Below, in pieces: positions 13,765-18,966 of a stretch of DNA of 18,966 nt. Below the pieces are notes generated by a model. It was not told where the DNA came from. It searched no databases and saw nothing but the letters and a program-made list of their open reading frames with translations. Positions within the stretch are counted from its first letter, which is position 1. Each line of letters begins with the position of its first letter. Source of the DNA: DASZHJ01 sp035507155 (GTDB lineage: Bacteria > Pseudomonadota > Alphaproteobacteria > ATCC43930 > CGMCC-115725); contig DATJOK010000286.1 of NCBI GenBank assembly GCA_035507155.1, forward strand, positions 1 through 18,966, given 5' to 3'. Position numbers and translations under genes: made by a program.

Positions 13765-14750
13765 GCGCGCTCTGGGGCCGTGCCGGCGCAGTTGCAGGGA
13801 TCGCGCTGCTGATCGCGGTGCCGCAGGGCCTCAAGCCCTACGGCATCCTGCTCTTGAGCCAGTGGGCGGTGTTCTCCATCGCCGCCGTGGGGCTGAACCT
13901 CACTCTGGGATATGCAGGCCAGGTATCGCTGGCGCAGGCGGCCTTCCTCGGCGTCGGCGCCTATGCCTCGGCGCTGATGACCACCCACGGCTGGCCGCTC
14001 TGGTCGGCGATGATGGCGGCGAGCGCGCTCGGCTTCGCCATCGGCTGGCTGCTGGGCTATCCGGCGCTTCGCGTGCAGCACCACTATCTCGCCTTCGTGA
14101 CGCTCGCCTTCACCACCCTCGCGTTTCTGGTGTTCCGCAACGAGGCCTGGCTCACCGGCGGCGTCTACGGGATCAACCGCATCCCGCGGCCGACCCTCTT
14201 CGGCTGGCCGACGGCCCGCGATCCGCTGCTCTTCTACTATTTCTGTCTCGCCATGCTGCTGCTGGTGCTGGCGGGGATGTGGCGGCTCACGCGCTCGCCC
14301 TGGGGCCGCGCCTTCATGGCGCTTCGGGAGAACCCCGTCCGCGCCTCGAGCCTTGGCGTCGACACCCGTGCCTATACGCTGCTCGCCTTCGCGATCGGCG
14401 CGGGCTTGGGCGCGCTCGCCGGCTCGCTCTATGCGTCCCTGGTGCAGTACATCGATCCGAGCTCCTTCACCCTCGCCGAGTCCCTCAAGTTCCTGCTGAT
14501 GGTGGTGGTCGGCGGATCGGGATATTTCCTGGGTCCCCTGGTCGGCGCGGTGATCTCGGTGCTGCTGCCGGAATGGCTGCGCTTCACCGAGGGCTGGTAT
14601 CTGATCCTCTACGCCCTGCTGGTGATGGTGCTGATGGCCTATTGCCCGTCGGGTATCCTGGGCCTCGTCGATCGCATCGCCCGCCGCGCCCAGCGCCTGG
14701 CGCAATCCGCCCCGGCGACGCCGCTCCTCGGCAAGGAGCCTGGCGGATGA
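13761..14750 (+). CDS. livM: Liv-type ABC transporter permease (LivM family)
   Basis: This 329-residue protein is the second permease of the importer. It has the LivM hallmarks LNLTLGYAGQVSLAQAAFLGVGAYA (residues 44-68) and LRENPVRASSLGVDTRAYTL (the coupling loop), plus a Pro/Gly-rich C-terminal helix ending in a basic tail. About nine to ten membrane helices can be seen. It overlaps livH by ATGA at its start and livG by ATGA at its end, so translation is coupled across the three genes. Length and motif order are normal, with no sign of damage. Confidence 0.93.
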   Translation: MSALWGRAGAVAGIALLIAVPQGLKPYGILLLSQWAVFSIAAVGLNLTLGYAGQVSLAQAAFLGVGAYASALMTTHGWPLWSAMMAASALGFAIGWLLGYPALRVQHHYLAFVTLAFTTLAFLVFRNEAWLTGGVYGINRIPRPTLFGWPTARDPLLFYYFCLAMLLLVLAGMWRLTRSPWGRAFMALRENPVRASSLGVDTRAYTLLAFAIGAGLGALAGSLYASLVQYIDPSSFTLAESLKFLLMVVVGGSGYFLGPLVGAVISVLLPEWLRFTEGWYLILYALLVMVLMAYCPSGILGLVDRIARRAQRLAQSAPATPLLGKEPGG

Positions 14751-15490
14751 GCACGGTGCTGGAGGTCGAAGGGCTCGGCAAGAGCTTCGGCGGCATTCGC
14801 GCCGTCGACGGCGTTTCTTTCCAGGTGAAGGAAGGCGAGATCGTCGGCGTCATCGGCCCCAACGGCAGCGGCAAATCGACGCTCTTCAACTGCATCCTCG
14901 GCCAGCTGCAGCCGACGTCGGGCAAGGTGCGGATCGACGGCCGCGACGTCACGGGGATGCGACCCTGCGATCTCAATCGGCTCGGCGTCAGCCGCACCTT
15001 CCAGCTCCTGCAGGTTTTTCCGCAGCTCTCGGTGCGGGAGAACCTGATCCTTGCCGGTCAGGAGCATCGCGGCGGCATGCTTGCGCGGCTCGTCGGCACG
15101 CGCGATGCGGGCCTCGGCGGCGCCGCCAGCCGCATGATCGAATTCTTCCGCCTGCAGCATGTGGCCAATCATCCCGCCGGCGAGCTCAGCTATGGCCAGC
15201 AGAAGCTGCTGGATGCGGCGATGGCCTTCATGTCGGGGCCGCGGCTCACGCTCCTCGACGAGCCGGCGGGCGGCGTCAACCCCACCATGCTGGCGACGCT
15301 CCGCGAGCGGCTGCGCGAGATCAACCGTGCCGAGCGCGCCACCTTCGTGGTGATCGAGCACAACATGGACTTCGTGATGTCGCTCTGCTCTCGCATCGTC
15401 GTGCTGGCGGAAGGCCGCATCATCGCCGAGGGCGATCCCGCCGCGGTGCGCGGCAATCCTCAGGTGATCGAGGCTTATCTTGGCCACTGA
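14747..15490 (+). CDS. livG: Liv-type ABC transporter ATP-binding protein (LivG family)
   Basis: This 247-residue ATPase has Walker A GPNGSGKST (37-45), a Q-loop in SRTFQ (82-86), signature LSYGQQK (147-153), Walker B LTLLDEP (167-173) and the H-loop IEHNMDFVMSLC. The GGVNP sequence right after Walker B is the LivG version; LivF has SIGLSP at this place. It binds and hydrolyses ATP at the cytoplasmic face of LivH/LivM. The ATG overlaps the livM stop and its tail overlaps livF by 11 bases. Alternative upstream in-frame starts only read through livM in another frame. Confidence 0.94.
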   Translation: MSTVLEVEGLGKSFGGIRAVDGVSFQVKEGEIVGVIGPNGSGKSTLFNCILGQLQPTSGKVRIDGRDVTGMRPCDLNRLGVSRTFQLLQVFPQLSVRENLILAGQEHRGGMLARLVGTRDAGLGGAASRMIEFFRLQHVANHPAGELSYGQQKLLDAAMAFMSGPRLTLLDEPAGGVNPTMLATLRERLREINRAERATFVVIEHNMDFVMSLCSRIVVLAEGRIIAEGDPAAVRGNPQVIEAYLGH

Positions 15491-16220
15491 CGTGACGTTG
15501 GAGCTCGATCGCGTCGTTGCCGGCTACGGCAAGATGACGATCCTCAACGAGACCACCTTCCGGGTTCGCCGCGGCACCGTCACCACCATCATCGGCCCGA
15601 ACGGCGCCGGAAAATCGACCGTGTTCAAGACCGTCTTCGGCCTCTTGGGCGTGCGCTCCGGCCGCGTCCGCTTCGAGGGGCGCGACATCACCAACCTGAA
15701 GCCGCGGGCGCTGCTGGGATTCGGCATCTGCTACGTCCCGCAGGGCCGCAACATCTTTCCCGAGCTGTCGGTGCGCCACAATCTGGAGCTCGGTGGCGTC
15801 GCGCTGATGACGAAGCCCGAGATCCACAAGCGGATCGAGACGGCGATGGATCGCTTCCCCATGCTCCGCCGCAAGGCCGACGCGCAAGCCTCCACGCTCA
15901 GCGGCGGCGAGCAGAAGCTGCTGGAGATCGCCCGCGGCCTGCTGCTCGATCCCAAGCTCATCCTGATCGACGAGCCATCGATCGGCCTCTCGCCGCTGCT
16001 GGCGCGCGAGGTGCTGGGGATCGCGCGCTCCCTCCGCGACAGCGGCGTCAGCGTGTTGATGGTGGAGCAGAACGCCAAGAGCGCGCTCGAGATCTCCGAC
16101 GAGGGGATCGTGCTGGAGCTGGGCCAGGTGCGTCGTCAGGACGACGCGCGGTCGATCCTGGCGGATCCGCGGATCGGGCATCTCTTCCTCGGCGGTAGCG
16201 CGGAAGGGAATGCCGCATGA
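15480..16220 (+). CDS. livF: Liv-type ABC transporter ATP-binding protein (LivF family)
   Basis: This 246-residue ATPase is the second nucleotide-binding subunit. It has Walker A GPNGAGKST (39-47), YVPQGRNIFPELSV typical of LivF, signature LSGGEQK (140-146), Walker B LILIDEPSIGLSP and the H-loop VEQNAKSAL, with Gln in place of the usual His as is normal for LivF. The start is probably TTG 15480, because GAGG lies 6 bases upstream and the gene then overlaps livG by 11 bases. GTG 15492 is possible but would sit 18 bases from that site. The stop overlaps the ATG of the following dehydrogenase gene. Confidence 0.92.
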   Translation: MATDVTLELDRVVAGYGKMTILNETTFRVRRGTVTTIIGPNGAGKSTVFKTVFGLLGVRSGRVRFEGRDITNLKPRALLGFGICYVPQGRNIFPELSVRHNLELGGVALMTKPEIHKRIETAMDRFPMLRRKADAQASTLSGGEQKLLEIARGLLLDPKLILIDEPSIGLSPLLAREVLGIARSLRDSGVSVLMVEQNAKSALEISDEGIVLELGQVRRQDDARSILADPRIGHLFLGGSAEGNAA

Positions 16221-17254
16221 CACCGCTCGCGATCGGCGTCATCGGCGCCGGCATGATCGGGAAGAAGCACATCGAGGTGATCCTCGCCGATGCCGGTTGC
16301 CGGCTCGCTGGCATCGCCGATCCCGCGCCCGCCGCCAAGGCGCTGGCGGAGAGCGTCGGCGCGCCCCATTTCCCGCGCTGGGAAACGATGCTGGATGAGG
16401 CCGAGCTGCAGGGCGTCATCGTCGCGATCCCGAACGCGCTCCACGTGCCGGTCTCGCTCGCCTGCCTCTCGCGGCGCCTGCCAGTGCTGGTGGAGAAGCC
16501 GGTCGCCGAGAGCCTCGAGGCCGCGCAGAGGCTGGTGACGGCGGCGGAGACGGCCGAAATCCCGATCCTGGTCGGCCATCACCGGCGCCACAATCCGCTG
16601 GTGCGCAAGGCGCGGGAGATGATCCAGGCCGGTGCGATCGGCCGTCTCGTCACCGTGGTGGCGCTCGCCACCTTCCTCAAGCCGGACACCTACTTCGACC
16701 AGAGCTGGCGCCGCGAGGCGGGCGGCGGGCCGGTGCTGATCAACCTCATCCACGACATCGACTTCCTCCGCTTCATCGGCGGCGAGATCGCGAGCGTGCA
16801 GGCCTTCACCTCGAGCGCCGTGCGCGGGTTCGAGGTCGAGGACAGCGCGGCGGTGGCGGTACGCTTCGCCAGTGGTGCGCTCGGCACGCTCACTATCACC
16901 GATACGGCGACGGCGCCCTGGAGCTGGGAGCTGACGGCGGGCGAGAACCCGTTCTTCCCGCCGCCCAATGGCGAGAACTGCACGCTCTTCACCGGCACCG
17001 AGGGGTCGCTCACCCTGCCACGCCTCGATCACTGGCGCTATGACGGCGCGCGCGGCTGGACCCATCCGCTCACCCGTCGCACAGTCGAAGTGACCCGCGC
17101 CGATCCCTACGAGGAGCAGCTCCGGCATTTCTGCCGCGTGATCGACGGCGCCGAGACGCCGGTGGTGAGCGGTGCCGACGGCCTGGCGACCCTCAGGGCG
17201 ACGCTGGCAGTGAAAGAGGCCGCCGCGACCGGTCGTCCCGTCGATCTCGTCTGA
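16217..17254 (+). CDS. Gfo/Idh/MocA family NAD(P)-dependent oxidoreductase
   Basis: This 345-residue dehydrogenase has an N-terminal Rossmann fold with GVIGAGMIGKKH (7-18) and the family EKP motif at Glu93-Lys94-Pro95. The catalytic-domain motif is HDIDFLRF, with likely catalytic His179 and Asp182. The family oxidises or reduces hydroxyl groups of sugars, inositols and related cyclic polyols. Its ATG overlaps the livF stop (ATGA), so it is translated with the transporter and probably acts on the imported compound or an early product. Given quiC and aroE across the control region, quinate or another polyhydroxylated cyclohexane carboxylate is a reasonable guess, but specificity cannot be read from sequence. 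Confidence 0.9.
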   Translation: MTPLAIGVIGAGMIGKKHIEVILADAGCRLAGIADPAPAAKALAESVGAPHFPRWETMLDEAELQGVIVAIPNALHVPVSLACLSRRLPVLVEKPVAESLEAAQRLVTAAETAEIPILVGHHRRHNPLVRKAREMIQAGAIGRLVTVVALATFLKPDTYFDQSWRREAGGGPVLINLIHDIDFLRFIGGEIASVQAFTSSAVRGFEVEDSAAVAVRFASGALGTLTITDTATAPWSWELTAGENPFFPPPNGENCTLFTGTEGSLTLPRLDHWRYDGARGWTHPLTRRTVEVTRADPYEEQLRHFCRVIDGAETPVVSGADGLATLRATLAVKEAAATGRPVDLV

Positions 17255-17364
17255 GATCTATTCCAATCCCTGGGTTGCGCATGCCAAGGCTGCGCCCCTG
17301 GCGGCTGGTCAAGGGCGCCGTCCCATGATCCACTAGCGCGAGATCGTTGGGGATCGGAGGCATC

Positions 17365-18966
17365 ATGGCGGTGATGGCGGGAAAGCGGGCGTTCCTGGAG
17401 CTCCTGAAGCAGGAAGGCGTCGACGTCATCTTCGGCAATCCCGGCACCACGGAGCTGCCGCTGATGGACGCGCTCGCCGTCGAGCCGAAGCTGCGCTACG
17501 TGCTGGCGCTGCAGGAGGCGGCAGTCATGGCGATGGCGGACGGCTACGCCCAGGCCTCGGGGCGCCTCGCCGTCGTCAACGTGCATGTGACGCCGGGTCT
17601 CGGCAACGCCATGGGCATGCTCTACGACGCCCAGAAGGCAGGCTCGCCGATCCTGGTCACCGCCGGCCAGCACGACCAGAGCTTCACCGCCACCGAGCCC
17701 ATCCTCTGGGGCGACCTGCCACCGATCGCCCGGCCGCTGGTGAAGTGGTCCTCCGAGGTGCAGCGGCTGGTGGACCTGCCGCGCGCCATCCACCGCGCCG
17801 CCAAGACCGCGCTGGCGCCGCCGACCGGGCCGGTGTTCCTGTCGCTTCCCGGCGACGTGCTCACCTCCGAAGCCGACATCGATCTCGGCAAGCCGACGCG
17901 CGTGGCACCAGGAATGCGCGGCGACGCGGCGGCGATCGAGGCGGCAGCGGCGCTGCTGCTGAAGGCCGAGCGGCCGGTGATCATGGCCGGCGACGCGGTG
18001 GCGCAAAGCCGCGCCCATCCCGAGATCGTCAAGCTCGCCGAGCTGCTGGGCGCGCCGGTTTATCCCGAGGGCGTCGCCAGCACTGCCTCCTTCCCGTCCT
18101 CCCATCCGCTCTTCAAGGGGCCGGTGACGCGCCTCGCGCCGACGCTCCGCGCCATGCTCGAGCAGCACGATCTCCTGTTCTCGGTGGGCGGCGACCTCTT
18201 CACCATGTCGCTCCCTTCCGACGTCGATCCGATGCCGCCGGGTCTGCCGATCGTCCACATCGACACCGATCCCTGGGAGCTCGGCAAGAACTATCCCGCC
18301 GACGTCGCGATCCTCGGTGATCCCAAGCCGACATTGGCGGAGCTGCTGACCGCGATCGAGGCGAGCATGACCGCGGCGCAACGCGCAGCGGCGCGCGCCC
18401 GCTCCGAGACGACGCGCGCCCAGATCGCGGCCGATCTCGCCAAGCTTAGGGCGCGCGCCAAGGCGGAGGCGGAAATCACGCCGATCCGGCCGCTGGCGCT
18501 CATGCATGCGATCGGCGAGACCTTGCCGCCGGAGACCATCGTCATCGAGGAGGCGCTCTCCTCCAATCCCGGCCTGCGTCAGTTCCTGAGGAGCGACGAT
18601 CCCCAGAGCTTCTTCGGCCTGCGCGGCGGCGGCATCGGCTGGGGCCTGCCGGCAGCGATCGGCGCCAAGCTCGCGATGCCCGACCGTCCCGTGGTGGGCA
18701 TCATCGGCGACGGCAGCTCGCTTTACACGATCCAGGCGCTCTGGACCGCGGCGCATGAGGATGTCGCCGTCGTCTTCGTCATCCTCAACAACGCCTCCTA
18801 CCGCATCCTGAAGCAGCGCGCCAACAACATGCGCGGCCACGCGGCGCAGACCGATCTCTATGTGGGCATGGATCTTGTCAATCCCCGCGTCGACTTCGTG
18901 GGCCTCGCGCGCTCGCTGGGCGTCGCCGCGGAGCGCGCCACCACGATCGCGGAGGCGATGGCGCTG
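17365..18966 (+). CDS. Thiamine-diphosphate-dependent decarboxylase-like enzyme (partial)
   Basis: The first 534 codons are present; the gene leaves the right edge, probably with only a few dozen codons missing. It resembles benzoylformate decarboxylase and acetolactate synthase. GNPGTTELPLMDAL (24-37) and the cofactor-activating Glu51 in LALQEAAVMAMADGYAQ open the Pyr domain, and His74 in VNVHVTPGLGNAMG matches His70 of benzoylformate decarboxylase. The diphosphate/Mg motif is GDGSSLYTIQALWTAA and on to ILNNASY. By alignment from memory, the second catalytic His of benzoylformate decarboxylase (His281) is Ser282 here, so the substrate or reaction likely differs. GGAGG stands 4 bases before the ATG. 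It follows the Gfo/Idh gene after a 110-base gap on the same strand. Confidence 0.88.
   Translation, partial: MAVMAGKRAFLELLKQEGVDVIFGNPGTTELPLMDALAVEPKLRYVLALQEAAVMAMADGYAQASGRLAVVNVHVTPGLGNAMGMLYDAQKAGSPILVTAGQHDQSFTATEPILWGDLPPIARPLVKWSSEVQRLVDLPRAIHRAAKTALAPPTGPVFLSLPGDVLTSEADIDLGKPTRVAPGMRGDAAAIEAAAALLLKAERPVIMAGDAVAQSRAHPEIVKLAELLGAPVYPEGVASTASFPSSHPLFKGPVTRLAPTLRAMLEQHDLLFSVGGDLFTMSLPSDVDPMPPGLPIVHIDTDPWELGKNYPADVAILGDPKPTLAELLTAIEASMTAAQRAAARARSETTRAQIAADLAKLRARAKAEAEITPIRPLALMHAIGETLPPETIVIEEALSSNPGLRQFLRSDDPQSFFGLRGGGIGWGLPAAIGAKLAMPDRPVVGIIGDGSSLYTIQALWTAAHEDVAVVFVILNNASYRILKQRANNMRGHAAQTDLYVGMDLVNPRVDFVGLARSLGVAAERATTIAEAMAL

Noticed and set aside
13656..14705. 349-codon minus-strand frame opposite livM.
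   Set aside because: The His/Gln/Arg-rich translation has no motif, and livM is unambiguous.
17255..17364. Possible terminator or operator between the Gfo/Idh and thiamine-diphosphate genes.
   Set aside because: Only a 5-base inverted repeat (GCGCA/TGCGC) with no T-run is visible.
17107..18840. 577-codon minus-strand frame opposite the thiamine-diphosphate enzyme.
   Set aside because: It is an antisense shadow with no domain, while the opposite strand shows a full set of cofactor motifs.

Overview
The window is GC-rich and tightly packed. It looks like an alphaproteobacterial chromosome. The pointers are a betaine-lipid operon (btaA/btaB), an AroE whose motif dialect recalls Rhodospirillales-type proteins, a Liv-type ABC transporter operon with overlapping stop/start codons, and a two-domain 3-dehydroshikimate dehydratase. 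The species cannot be fixed from sequence alone. No tRNA, rRNA, insertion sequence, prophage or CRISPR array was seen, and no gene-free stretch exceeds 300 bases.

Region 1 (1-2704, minus strand) is an operon for phosphorus-free membrane lipids: a GT4 glycosyltransferase, btaA (4-base stop/start overlap) and btaB (cut by the left window edge). Upstream of the glycosyltransferase is a good PHO box (12 of 14 conserved positions) with a -10-like hexamer 9 bases downstream. This suggests PhoB-controlled replacement of phospholipids by the betaine lipid DGTS and a glycolipid.

Region 2 (2739-3801) holds two small unlinked genes: a minus-strand NIPSNAP protein and a divergent plus-strand lipoprotein. 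The lipoprotein is followed by a strong hairpin.

Region 3 (3864-7661, plus strand) is a three-gene phosphorelay: a membrane histidine kinase whose periplasmic Tll0287-like domain carries a c-type heme motif (CVDCH), a response regulator made of two receiver domains with no output domain, and a soluble receiver-kinase hybrid. No DNA-binding output is encoded nearby. The last gene meets aroE tail to tail on a single CTAG that is the stop codon of both.

Region 4 (7658-18966) is a two-armed catabolic and uptake cluster around one control region. The minus arm reads quiC (3-dehydroshikimate dehydratase, giving protocatechuate), a periplasmic solute-binding protein, then aroE (shikimate dehydrogenase). 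The plus arm reads a GntR/FCD regulator, livH-livM-livG-livF, a Gfo/Idh/MocA dehydrogenase and a thiamine-diphosphate enzyme cut by the right edge. The 205-base divergent region holds three touching palindromes; one, AACGTcatACGTT, fits the GntR GT-N-AC operator pattern. The best reading is regulated uptake and breakdown of a shikimate- or quinate-like cyclohexane carboxylate. The folds of the Gfo/Idh, QuiC N-terminal and thiamine-diphosphate proteins parallel the IolG-IolE-IolD trio of inositol catabolism, so a less well described cyclitol-type route is possible.
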